A DNA stretch of 64,000 nt. It comes from Punica granatum (lineage: Eukaryota; Streptophyta; Magnoliopsida; Myrtales; Lythraceae). The notes beneath the pieces were generated by a model that searched no databases, was not told the origin of the DNA, and saw nothing but the letters and a program-made list of their open reading frames with translations. A program made the translations under genes and the position numbers. Where the stretch lies: contig NC_045127.1 in assembly GCF_007655135.1 (NCBI RefSeq), forward strand, positions 26,516,199 to 26,580,198, read 5' to 3'. The stretch's first letter is position 1. The number at the start of each line of letters is the position of its first letter. Positions 1-10,595 of the stretch are shown here, one piece after another.

Positions 1-2100
1 GAACTTGCGGTGCAAGAAATTAAACTCGCACGGGTTAGCAGACCCAGCAAGGTTGCAAGAGGCACGGGGCAGGTGGCTCGGTGAATTGTGGTGCAGGATA
101 GTAAACTCGGACGGGCTAGCAGACCCGGCAAGGTTGCAAGAGGCCAGAGCGAGGTGGCTCGGCGAACTTGCGGTGCAAGAAAGTAAGCTCGCACAACTTA
201 ACAGACTCGGCAAGATTAAAAGGGGCACGAGCGAGGTGGCTCGGCGAACTTGCGGTGGAAGAAAGTAAACTCGCCTGGGTTAGCAGACCCCTCAAGGTTG
301 CAGGAGGCATGAGCGAGGTGGCTCGGCGAACTTGCGGTGCAAGAAAGTAAACTCGCACGGGTTAGCAGACCCCTCAAGGTTGTAGGAGGCACGTGCGAGG
401 TTGCCCGGCGAACTTGCGGTGCAAGAAATTAAACTCTCACCGATTAGCAGAGCCAACAAGGTTGCAAGAGCCACGAGCGAGGTGGCTCGGCGAATTGCGG
501 TGCAGGAAAGTATACTCGGACGGGCTAGCAGACCCGGCAAGGTTGTAAGATGCAGGAGCGGGTTGGCTCGGCGAACTTGCGGTGCAAGAAAGTAAGCTCG
601 CACAGGTTAGCAGACCGGGCAAGGTTGCAAGAGGCACGAGCGAGGTGGCTCGGCGAACTTTCGGTGCAAGAAAGCTACCTCGCACGGATTAGCAAACCCG
701 GCAAGGTTCCAAGAGGCACGAGCGAGGTGGCTCGGCGAACCTGCGGTGCAGGAAGGTTAGCTCGAACGGGTTAGCAGACCCGGCAAGGTTGCAAGAGGAC
801 GAGCGAGGTGGCTCGGCGAACATGCGGTGCAAGAAAGTTAGGTCGAACGGGTTAGCAGACCCGGCAAGGTTGCAAGTGGATCGAGCGAGGTGGCTCGGCG
901 AACTTGCGGTGCACGAAAGTAAACTCGCACGGGTTAGCAGACCCCGCAAGGTTGCAGGAGGCACGAGCGAGGCGGCTCGGCGAACTTTCGGTGCAAGAAA
1001 GCTACCTCGCACGGATTAGCAAACCCGGCAAGGTTCCAAGAGGCACGAGCGAGGTGGCTCGGCGAACCTGCGGTGCAGGAAGGTTAGCTCGAACGGGTTA
1101 GCAGACCCGGCAAGGTTGCAAGAGGACGAGCGAGGTGGCTCGGCGAACATGCGGTGCAAGAAAATTAGGTCGAACAGGTTAGCAGACCCGGCAAGGTTGC
1201 AAGTGGATCGAGGGAGGTGGCTCGGCGAACTTGCGGTGCACGAAAGTAAACTCGCACGGGTTAGCAGACCCCGCAAGGATGCAGGAGGCACGAGCGAGGT
1301 TGCTCGGCGAACATGCGGTACAAGAAATTAAACTCGCACGGGTCAGCAGACCCAACAAGGTTGCAAGAGGGACGAACGATGTGGTTGGCGAATTGCGGTG
1401 CCGGAAAGTAAACTCGCATGGGCTAGCAGACCCGACAGGGTTGCAAGAGGCACGAGCGAGGTGGCACGGCGAACATGCGGTGCAGGAAAGTATGCTCGCA
1501 CGAGTTAGCAGACCGGGCAAGGTTGCATGAGGCACGAGCGAGGTGGCTCGGCGAACTTGCGGTGCAGGAAAGTAAGCTTGCATGGGTTAGCATACCCAGC
1601 AAGGTTGCGAGTGGCAGGAACGAGGTCGCTCGGAGAACTTACGGTTCAAGAAAGTATACTCGCACGGGTAAGCGGACCCGGCAAGGTTGCAAGAGGCACG
1701 AGGGAGGTGGCTCGTCGAACTTGCGGCGCAGGAAAGTAAGCTCGCACGGGTTAGCAGACCCGACAAGGTTGCAAGAGGCACGAGCGAGGTGGCTCGGCGA
1801 ACTTGTGGTGCATGAAAGAAATCTCTCACGGGATAGCTAACCCGGCAAGGTTGCAAGAGGCACGAACGAGGTGGCTCGGCAAACTTGCAGTGCAGGAAAG
1901 TAAACTCGCACGAGTTAGCAGACTTGGCAAGTTTGCATGGGGCACGAGCGAGGTGGCTAGGCGAAATTGCAGTGTAAGTAAGTAAACTCACACGGATTAG
2001 AAGACCCGGCAAGGTTGCAAGAGGCACGAGCGAGGTTGGTCGGCGAACTTGCGGTGCTAGAGAGTAAACTCGCACGGGTTAGCAGACCCGGCAAGGTTGC
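1..2100. repeat. Segmental repeat, copy 1
   Basis: Matches 4,716-7,107. The offset is 4,715 for bases 1 to about 288, 5,252 for about 289-980, and 5,007 for about 1,315-2,100. The jumps show that copy 2 carries about 537 bp of extra monomers near 5,003-5,540, and that the local duplication at 661-1,314 is specific to copy 1. Confidence 0.8.
661..1314. repeat. 327-bp tandem duplication of four monomers
   Basis: Bases 661-987 are repeated at 988-1,314 with about half a dozen substitutions. The unit is four monomers (4 x 82 - 1). Both copies share a one-base deletion in GCAAGAGGACGAGCG, which makes one monomer 81 bp and shows that the deletion predates the duplication. The other long copy of this segment (around 5.9-6.3 kb) lacks the duplication, so it looks young. 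Confidence 0.88.
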
Positions 2101-4091
2101 AGGAGGCACGAGCGAGGTGGCTCGGTGAACTTGCGGTGCAAGAAAGTAAACTCGCACTGGTTAGCAGACCCCTCAAGGTTGCAGGAGGCACGAGTGAGGT
2201 TGTCCGGCGAACTTGCAGTGCAAGAAATTAAACTCTCACCGGTTAGCAGAGCCAGCAAGGTTGCAAGACCCACGAGCGAGGTGGCTGGGCGAATTGAGGT
2301 GCAGGAAAGTATACTCGGACGGGCTAGCAGACCCGGCAAGGTTGTAAGATGCAGGAGCGAGTTGGCTCGGCGAACTTGCGGTGCAAGGAAGCCACCTCGC
2401 ACGGATTAGCAAACCCGGCAAGGTTCTAAGAGGCACGAGCGAGGTGGCTCGGCGAACCTGCGGTGCAGGAAAGCAAACTCGCACGGGTTAGCAGACCCCG
2501 CAAGGTTGCAGGAGGGATGAGTGAGATTGCTCGGCGAACATGCGGTGCAAGAAATTAAACTCGCACGGGTTAGCAGACCCATCAAGGTTGCAAGAGGCAC
2601 GACCGTGGTGGCTCGGCGAACTTGCGGTGCACGAAAGTAAACTCGCACGGGTTAGCTGACCCCGCAAGGTTGCAGGAGGCATGAGTGAGATTGCTCGGCG
2701 AACATGCGGTGCAAGAAATTAAACTCGCACGGGTTAGCAGACCCAGCAAGGTTGCAAGAGGCACGAGCGAGGTGGCTCGGCGAACTTGCGGTGCAAGAAA
2801 GCCACCTCGCACGGATTAGTAAACCCGGCAAGGTTCCAAGAGGCACGAGCGAGGTGGCTCGGCGAACCTGCAGTGCAGGAAAGTAATCTCGCACGGGTCA
2901 GCAGACCTGGCAAGGTTGCAAGAGGCACGAGCGAGGTGGCTCGGCGAATTTGCGGTGCAAGAAAGTAAACTCGCACGGGTTAGCAGTCCCCTCAAGGTTG
3001 CATGAGGCACGAGCGAGGTTGCTCGGCGTACATGCGGCGCAAGAAATTACCTCGCACGGGTTAGCAGACCCAGCAAGGTTGCAAGAGGCACGAACGAGGT
3101 GGCTTGGCGAATTGCGGTGCAGGAAAGTAAACTCGCGCGGGGTAGCAGACCCGGCAGGGTTGCAAGAGGCACGAGCGAGGTGGCTCGGCGAACATGCGGT
3201 GCAGGAAAGTACGCCCGCACGAGTTAGCAGACCGGGCAAGGTTGCATAAGGCACGAGCGAGGTGGCTCGGCGAACTTGCGGTGCAGCAAAGTAAGCTCGC
3301 ACGGGTTAGCAGACCCGGCAAGGTTGCAAGGGGCACGAGCGAGGTGGCTTGGCGAACTTGCGGTTCAAGAAAGTAAACTCGCACGGGTTAGCAGACCCAG
3401 CGAAGTTGCAGGAGGCACGAGCGAGGTGGTTCGGAGAACTTGGGGTGCAGGAAAGTAAACTGGCACGGGTTAGTAGACCCGGCAAGTTTGCAAGAGGCAC
3501 GAACGAGGTAGTTCGAAGAACTTGCCGTGCAAGAAAGAAAACTCGCACGGATTAGCAGACCCGGCAAGGTTGCAAGAGGCACGAGGGAGGTGGCTCGTCG
3601 AACTTGCAGCGCAGGAAAGTAAGCTCGCACGGGTTAGAAGACCCGACAAGGTTGCAAGAGGCACGAGCGAGTTGGCTCGGCGAACTTGTGGTGCAGGAAA
3701 GTAATCCCTCACGGGATAGCTGACCCGGCAAGTTTGCAAGAGGCACGAACGAGGTGGCTTGGCGAACTTGCGGTGCAGGAAAGTAAACTCGCACGGATTT
3801 GCAGACTCGGCAAGGTTGCAAGGGGCACGAGCGAGGTGGCTCAATGAACTTGCCGTGCAAGAACGTAAACTCGCTCGGGTTAGCAAACCCGGCAAGGTTG
3901 CGATGGGCACGAGCGAGGTGGTTCGGCTAACTTGCGGTGCTGGAAAGTAAACTCGCACGATTTCGCTGACCTGGCAAGTTTTCATGGGGCACGAGCGAGG
4001 TGGCTCGGCGAACTTGCGGTGCAATAGGGTAAACTCGCATGGGTTAGCAGAGCCCCCAAGGTTGCAGGAGGCACGAGCGAGGTTGCCCGGC

Positions 4092-4715
4092 GAACTTGCG
4101 GCGCAAGAAATTAAACTCCCATGGGTTAGCCGAGCCAGCAAGGTTGCAAGAGGCACGAGCGAGGTGGCTCGGCGAATTGCGAAGCAGGAAAGTATACTCG
4201 GACGGGCTAGCAGACCCGGCAAGGTTGCAAGAGGCACGAGCGAGGTGGCTCGGCAAACTGGCGGTGCAAGAAAGTAAGCTCGCACAAGTTAGCAGACCGG
4301 GCAAGGTTGCAAGAGGCACGAGGGAGGTGGCTCGGCGAACTTGCGGTGCAAGAAAGCAACCTCGCACAGCTTAGCAGACACAGCGAGGTTCCAAGAGGGA
4401 CGAGCGAGGTGGCTCGCCGAACTTGCGGTGCTGGAAAGTAATCTCGCACGGGTTAGCAGACCCGATAGGGTTCCAAGAGGCACGAACGAGATGGTTCTTG
4501 AACTCGCGGTGCAGGAAAGTAAACTCGCACGGGTTACCAGACCCGGCATGGTTGCAAGAGGCACGAACGAGGTGGGTAGGCGAACTTGCGGAGGTCTGCA
4601 AGGTTGCAAGAGGCACGAGCGAGGTCGCTCGGCGAACTTGCGGTATAAGAAAGTAAACTCGCACGGGTTAGTAGACCCCGCAAGGTTGCAGGAGGCACGA
4701 GCGAGGTTGCTCGGC
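4092..4715. repeat. HOR-A fragment, slots 8-15
   Basis: Monomers follow the HOR-A order from slot 8 (AGCCGAGCC) through the 81-bp slot 9 (4,174), slot 12 (GATGGTTCTT end), slot 13 and the 52-bp slot 14 (4,582) to slot 15 (4,634). It lies in the mixed block about 4 kb before the main HOR-A array. Confidence 0.85.
4582..4633. repeat. Truncated 52-bp monomer (slot 14 type), first copy
   Basis: The monomer runs GAACTTGCGG then AGGTCTG then CAAGGTTGCAAG. Thirty-seven bases of the normal monomer (positions 11-47, including dyad 2 and half of dyad 1) are replaced by seven, giving a net loss of 30 bp. Copies start at 4582, 9264, 10463, 11660, 12857, 16842, 18041, 19238, 20518, 21218, 30668, 31534, 32236, 33950, 36023, 37468, 38575, 40002, 41525, 43377, 45801, 48556 and 57122. 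A shared breakpoint implies a single origin. Confidence 0.95.
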
Positions 4716-7107
4716 GAACTTGCGGTGCAAGAAATTAAACTCGCACGGGTTAGCAGACCCAGCAAGGTTTCAAGAGGCACGGGGCAAGTGGCTCGGTGAA
4801 TTGTGGTGCAGGATAGTAAACTCGGACGGGCTAGCAGACCCGGCAAGGTTGCAAGAGGCCAGAGCGAGGTGGATCGGCGAACTTGCGGTGCAAGAAAGTA
4901 AGCTCGCACAACTTAACAGACTCGGCAAGATTAAAAGGGGCACGAGCGAGGTGGCTCGGCGAACTTGCGGTGGAAGAAAGTAAACTCGCCTGGGTTAGCA
5001 GACCCAGTAACGTTGCAGGAGGCATGAGCGAGGTGGCTCGGCGAGCTTGCGACAAGTTTGCAAGAGGCACGAACGAGGTAGTTCGATGAACTTGCGATGC
5101 ACGAAAGTAAACTCGCACGGATTAGCAGACCTGGCAATTTTGCAAGAGGCACGAGGGAGTAGGCTCGGCGAACTTGCGGCGCAGGAAAGTAAGCTTGCAC
5201 GGGTTAGCATTCCCGGCAAGGTTGCCAGAGGCATGAGCGAGGTAGCTCAGTGAACTTGTGGTGCAGGAAAGTAATCTCTCACGGGATAGCTGACCCTGCA
5301 AGGTTGCGAGAGGCACGAACGAGGTGGTTCGGCGAATTTACGGTGCAGGAAAGTAGCCTCGCACGGATTAGCAGACCCGGCAAGCTTGCAAGGGGCACGA
5401 GCGAGGTGGCTAGGCGAAATTGCGGTGTAAGAAAGTAAACTCGCACGGATTAGCAGACCCGGCAAGGTTGCAAGAGGCAGGAGCGAGGTGGCTCGGCGAA
5501 CTTGCGGAGCAAGAGAGTAAACTCGCACGGGTTAGCAGACCCCTCAAGGTTGCAGGAGGCACGAGCGAGGTGGCTCGGCGAACTTGTGGTGCAAAAAAGT
5601 AAACTCGCACGGGTTAGCAGAGCCCTCAAGGTTGCAGGAGGCACGAGCGAGGTTGCCCGGCGAACTTGCGGTGCAAGAAAGTAAACTCTCACCGATTAGC
5701 AGCGCCAATAAGGTTGCAAGAGCCACGAGCGAGGTGGCTCGGCGAATTGCGGTGCAGGAAAGTATACTCGGACGGGCTAGCAGACCCGGCAAGGTTGTAA
5801 GATGCAGGAGCGGGTTGGCTCGGTGAACTTGCGGTGCAAGAAAGTAAGCTCGCACAGGTTAGCAGACCGGGCAAGGTTGCAAGAGGCACGAGCGAGTTGG
5901 CTCGGCGAACTTTCGGTGCAAGAAAGCTACCTCGCACGGATTAGCAAACCCGACAAGGCTCCAAGAGGCACAAGCGAGGTGGCTCGGCGAACCTGCGGTG
6001 CAGGAAGGTTAGCTCGAACGGGTTAGTAGACCCGGTAAGGTTGCAAGAGGCACGAGCGAGGTGGCTCGGCGAACATGCGGTGCAAGAAAGTTAGGTCGAC
6101 CGGGTTAGCAGACCCGGCAAGGTTGCAAGAGGATCGAGCGAGGTGTCTCGGCAACTTGCGGTGCACGAAAGTAAACTCGCACGGGTTAGCAGACCCCGCA
6201 AGGTTGCAGGAGGCACGAGCGAGGTTGCTCGGCGAACATGCGGTACAAGATATTAAACTCGCACGGGTTAGCAGACCCAACAAGGTTGCAAGAGGCACGA
6301 ACGAGGTGGTTGGCGAATTGCGGTGCAGGAAAGTAAACTCGCACGGGCTAGCAGACCCGGCAGGGTTGCAAGAGGCACGAGCGAGGTGGCTCGGCGAACA
6401 TGCGGTGTAGGAAAGTACGCTCGCACGAGTTAGCAGACCGGGCAAGGTTGCATGAGGCACGAGCGAGGTGGCTCGGCGAACTTGCGGTGCAGGAAAGTAA
6501 GCTTGCACGGGTTGGCAGACCCGGCAAGGTTGCAAGTGGCAGGAACGAGGTCGCTCGGAGAACTTACGGTTCAAGAAAGTATACTCGCACGGGTTAGCAG
6601 ACCCAGCAAGGTTGCAGGAGGCACGAGCGAGGTGGTTCGGAGAACTTGTGGTGCAGGAAAGTAAACAAGCACGGATTAGCGGACCCGGCAAGGTTGTAAG
6701 AGGCATGAGGGAGGTGGCTCGTCGAACTTGCGGCGTAGGAAAGTAAGCTCGCACGGGTTAGCAGACCCGACAAGGTTGCAAGAGGCACGAGCGAGGTGGC
6801 TCGGCGAACTTGTGGTGCATGAAAGTAATCTCTCACGGGATAGCTGACCCGGCAAGGTTGCAAGAGGCACGAACGAGGTGGCTCGGCAAACTTGCGGTGC
6901 AGGAAAGTAAACTCGCACGAGTTAGCAGAATTGGCAAGTTTGCATGGGGCACGAGCGAGGTGGCTAGGCGAAATTGCAGTGTAAGAAAGTAAACTCACAC
7001 GGATTAGAAGACCCGGCAAGGTTGCAAGAGGCATGAGCGAGGTTGGTCGGCGAACATGCGGTGCAAGAGAGTAAACTCGCACGGGTTAGCAGACCCGGCA
7101 AGGTTCC
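4716..7107. repeat. Segmental repeat, copy 2
   Basis: Counterpart of 1-2,100. It opens with the same run of variants, including GGGGCAAGTGG (GGGGCAGGTGG in copy 1) and GATTAAAAGGGGC. It then has an extra stretch at about 5,003-5,540 and rejoins the homology until about 7,107. Point differences are scattered, so this copy is older than the 7,498-bp duplication at the end of the window. Confidence 0.8.
5316..5331. other. Dyad 3, A-T variant
   Basis: Arms CGAAC and GTTCG flank GAGGTG. Relative to consensus, G68 is A and C77 is T, so pairing is kept. The same paired change occurs in monomers with CGAACGAGGTAGTTCG (for example near 3,498, 7,607 and 53,093). Unpaired single changes also exist, such as CGAAC with GCTCG near 1,864. 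Confidence 0.82.
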
Positions 7108-8199
7108 AAGAGGCACGAGCGAGGTGGCTCGGCGAACCTGCGGTGCAGGAAAGTTAGCTCGAACGGGTTAGCAGACCCGGCAAGGTTGCAAGAGGCACGA
7201 CCGAGGTGGCTCGGCGAACTTGCGGTGCAAGAAAGTTAGCTCGAACGGGTTAGCAGGCCCGGCAAGGTTGCAAGAGGCACGAGCGAGGTGGCTCGGCGAA
7301 CTTGCGGTGCACGAAAGTAAACTCGCACGGGCTAGCAGATCCGGCAGGGTTGCATGAGGCACGAGCGAGGTGGCTCGGCGAACATGCGGTGCAGGAAAGT
7401 AAACTCGCACGGGCTAGCAGACCCGGCAGGGTTGCAAGTGGCACGAGTGAGGTCGCTCGGCGAACTTGCGGTTCAAGAAAGTATACTCGCACGGCCTAGC
7501 AGACACAGCAAGGTTGCAGGAGGCACGAGGGAGGTGGTTCGGAGGACTTGTGGTGCAGGGAAGTAAACTCGCACGGGTTAGCAGACCCGGCAAGTTTGCA
7601 AGAGGCACGAACGAGGTAGTTCGAAGAACTTGCCGTGCAAGAAAGTAAACTAGCACTGATTAGCAGACCCGGCAAGGTTGCAAGAGGCACGAGGGAGGTG
7701 GCTCGTCGAACTTGCGACGCAGGAAAGTAAGCTCGCACGGGTTAGCAGACCCGACAAGGTTGCAGGAGGCACGAGCGAGGTGGCTCTGCGAACTTGTGGT
7801 GCAGGAAAGTAATCTCTCACGGGATAGCTGACCCGGCAAGGTTGCAAGAGGCACGAGCGAGGTGGCTTTTCAATCTTGCGGTGCAGGAAAGTAAACTCGC
7901 ACGGATTTGCTGACTCGGCAAGGTTACGAGGGGCACGAGCGAGGTGGCTCAATGAACTTGCGGTGTAAGAAAGTAAACTTGGACGGGTTAGCAAACCCGG
8001 CAAGGTTTCGATGGGCACGAGCGAGGTGGTTTGGCTAACTTGCGGTGGTGGAAAGTAAACTCGCACGAGTTAGCTGACCTGGCAAGTTTTCATGGGGCAC
8101 GAGCGAGGTGCTTAGGCGAACTTGCGGTGCAAGAAGGTAAACTCACACGGATTAACAGACCTGGCAAGGTTGCAAGAGGAACAAGCGAGGTGGCTCGGC

Positions 8200-9397
8200 G
8201 AACTTGGGGTGCAATAGGGTAAACTGGCACCGGTTAGCAGACCCCGCAACGTTGCAGGAGGCACGAGCGAGGTTGCCTGGCGAACTTGCGGCGCAATAAA
8301 TTAAACTCGCATCTGTTAGCAGACCCACCAAGGTTGCAATAGGCAGGAGCGAGGTGGCTCGGCGAACTTACGGTGCAAGAAAGTAAGCTCGCACAGGTTA
8401 GCAGACCGGGCAAGGTTGCAAGAGGCACGAGCGAGGTGGCTCGGCGAACTTGCGGTGCAAGAAAGCTACCTCGCACGGATTAGCAAACCCGGCAAGGTTC
8501 CAAGAGGCACGAGCGAGGTGGCTCGGCGAACCTGCGGTGCAGTAAGGTTAGCTCGAACGGGTTAGCAGACCCGGCAAGGTTGCAAGAGGCACGAGAGAGG
8601 TGGTTCGGCGAACATGCGGTGCATGAAAGTTAGGTCGAACGGGTTAGCAGACCCGGCAAGGTTGCAAGAGGATCGAGCGAGGTGGCTCGGCGAACTTGCG
8701 GTGTACGAAAGTAAACTCGCACGGGTTAGAAGACCCCGCAAGGTTCCAAGAGGCACGAGCGAGGATGCTCGGCGAACTTGCGGCGCAAGAAATTAAACTC
8801 GCATCGGTTAGCCGAGCCAGCAAGGTTGCAAGAGGCACGAGCGAGGTGCCTCGGCGAATTGCGAAGCAGGAAAGTATACTCGGACGGGCTAGCAGACCCG
8901 GCAAGGTTGCAAGAGGCACGAGCGAGGTGGCTCGGCGAACTGGCGGTGCAAGAAAGTAAGCTCGCACAAGTTAGCAGACCGGGCAAGGTTGCAAGAGGCA
9001 CGAGGGAGGTGGCTCGGCGTACTTGCGGTGCAAGAAAGCAACCTCGCACAGCTTAGCAGACACAGCGAGGTTCCAAGAGGCACGGGCGAGGTGGCTCGCC
9101 GAACTTGCTGTGCTGGAAAGTAATCTCGCACGGGTTAGCAGACCCGATAGGGTTCCAAGAGGCACGAACGAGATGGTTCTTGAACTTGCGGTGCAGGAAA
9201 GTTAACTCGCACGGGTTACCAGACCCGGCATGGTTGCAAGAGGCACGAACGAGGTGGGTAGGCGAACTTGCGGAGGTCTGCAAGGTTGCAAGAGGCACGA
9301 GCGAGGTCGCTCGGCGAACTTGCGGTGTAAGAAAGTAAACTCGCACGGGTTAGTAGACCCCGCAAGGTTGCAGGAGGCACGAGCGAGGTTGCTCGGC
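8200..9397. repeat. HOR-A unit (15 monomers, 1,198 bp), most divergent copy
   Basis: Slots 1-15 are present in order. Slot 1 is atypical (GAACTTGGGGTGCAATAGGG), a form also seen in the mixed blocks, so this unit marks the edge of array 1. The truncated slot 14 starts at 9,264. Confidence 0.88.
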
Positions 9398-9646
9398 GAA
9401 CTTGCGGTTCAAGAAATTAAACTCGCACGGGTTAGCAGACCCAGCAAGGTTTCAAGAGGCACGAGCGAGGTTGCCTGGCGAACTTGCGGCGCAAGAAATT
9501 AAACTCGCATCTGTTAGCAGACCCGCCAAGGTTGCAAGAGGCAGGAGCGAGGTGGCTCGGCGAACTTACGGTGCAAGAAAGTAAGCTCGCACAGGTTAGC
9601 AGACCGGGCAAGGTTGCAAGAGGCACGAGCGAGGTGGCTCGGCGAA

Positions 9647-9659
9647 CTTGCGGTGCAAG
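9647..9659. other. Dyad 1, consensus form (T-A pair)
   Basis: Arms CTTGC and GCAAG flank a GGT loop at monomer positions 4-16. Within the same HOR unit the pair at positions 5/15 is C-G in the next monomer (9,729-9,741) and A-T in the one after (9,812-9,824). Confidence 0.85.
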
Positions 9660-9728
9660 AAAGCTACCTCGCACGGATTAGCAAACCCGGCAAGGTTCCA
9701 AGAGGCACGAGCGAGGTGGCTCGGCGAA

Positions 9729-9741
9729 CCTGCGGTGCAGG
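9729..9741. other. Dyad 1, C-G variant (slot 5)
   Basis: Arms CCTGC and GCAGG flank GGT. Relative to the consensus, both positions 5 (T to C) and 15 (A to G) have changed, so pairing is kept. The pair is constant across nearly all slot-5 copies. Confidence 0.85.
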
Positions 9742-9811
9742 AAGGTTAGCTCGAACGGGGTTAGCAGACCCGGCAAGGTTGCAAGAGGCACGAGCGAGGT
9801 GGTTCGGCGAA

Positions 9812-9824
9812 CATGCGGTGCATG
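9812..9824. other. Dyad 1, A-T variant (slot 6)
   Basis: Arms CATGC and GCATG flank GGT. Positions 5 (T to A) and 15 (A to T) both differ from the consensus and pairing is kept. Related monomers elsewhere (for example near 811-830 and 47,328) have only the first change, giving an A/A mismatch, so this state probably passed through an unpaired intermediate. Confidence 0.82.
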
Positions 9825-10002
9825 AAAGTTAGGTCGAACAGGTTAGCAGACCCGGCAAGGTTGCAAGAGGATCGAGCGAGGTGGCTCGGCGAACTTGCGG
9901 TGCACGAAAGTAAACTCGCACGGGTTAGCAGACCCCGCAAGGTTGCAGGAGGCACGAGCGAGGTTGCCCGGCGAACTTGCGGCGCAAGAAATTAAACTCG
10001 CA

Positions 10003-10014
10003 TCGGCTAGCCGA
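10003..10014. other. 12-bp perfect palindrome in slot 8
   Basis: TCGGCTAGCCGA is its own reverse complement. Perfect copies start at 10003, 17581, 18778, 19977, 21866, 25636 and 28829. Slot 8 in units starting 10,596 and 11,793 has CTAGCCTAG instead, and many other copies have TCGGTTAGCCGA (one G/T pair). Confidence 0.9.
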
Positions 10015-10595
10015 GCCAGCAAGGTTGCAAGAGGCACGAGCGAGGTGGCTCGGCGAATTGCGAAGCAGGAAAGTATACTCGGACGGGCTAGCAGACCCGG
10101 CAAGGTTGCAAGTGGCACGAGCGAGGTGGCTCGGCGAACTTGCGTTGCAAGAAAGTAAGCTCGCACAAGTTAGCAGGCCGGGCAAGGTTGCAAGAGGCAC
10201 GAGGGAGGTGGCTCGGCGAACTTGCGGTGCAAAAAAGCAACCTCGCACAATTTCGCAGACACAGCGAGGTTCCAAGAGGCACGAGCGAGGTGGCTCGCCG
10301 AACTTGCGGTGCTGGAAAGTAATCTCGCACGGGTTAGCAGACCCGATAGGGTTCCAAGAGGCACGAACGAGATGGTTCTTGAACTTGCGGTGCAGGAAAG
10401 TAAACTCGCACGGGTTACCAGACCCGGCATGGTTGCAAGAGGCACGAACGAGGTGGGTAGGCGAACTTGCGGAGGTCTGCAAGGTTGCAAGAGGCACGAG
10501 CGAGGTCGCTCGGCGAACTTGCGGTGTAAGAAAGTAAACTCGCACGGGTTAGTAGACCCGCAAGGTTGCAGGAGGCACGAGCGAGGTTGCTCGGC

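Larger units (their letters stand above)
1..8199. repeat. Mixed-variant satellite block with partial long-range duplication
   Basis: Monomers here include types rare in the HOR-A arrays: GGGGCAGGTGG, GATTAAAAGGGGCACGAG, TCTCACGGGATAGCTGACC, GAACTTGCCGTGCAAG and TTTGCATGGGGCACGAG. The same types reappear at 42-64 kb. No single HOR period covers the block. Its organisation is a pair of long direct copies (about 1-2,100 and 4,716-7,107), a 327-bp tandem duplication, and an HOR-A fragment at 4,092-4,715. There is no coding content. Confidence 0.9.
9398..10595. repeat. HOR-A unit (15 monomers, 1,198 bp), reference copy
   Basis: Slot starts read from the sequence: 9398, 9480, 9562, 9644, 9726, 9809, 9891, 9973, 10055, 10136, 10218, 10300, 10381, 10463 and 10515. 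Slot 5 is 83 bp (an extra G in AACGGGGTTAG), slots 9 and 12 are 81 bp, slot 14 is 52 bp, and slot 15 has lost one C. The same order returns at 10,596 and 11,793. Confidence 0.96.

Noticed and set aside
3470..4285. 271-codon open frame on the minus strand
   Set aside because: It is made only of satellite monomers. Because 82 leaves remainder 1 on division by 3, frames rotate every monomer and open frames of about 60-80 codons arise all along both strands. Runs with 81-bp monomers stay open longer. No start signal, domain or codon bias supports a gene.
6023..6754. 243-codon minus-strand frame, and similar frames such as 30,052-30,757 on both strands
   Set aside because: Same reason; frames overlap on both strands and are broken by ordinary variants in neighbouring copies. 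The longest ones sit where 81-bp monomers or indels happen to keep phase.
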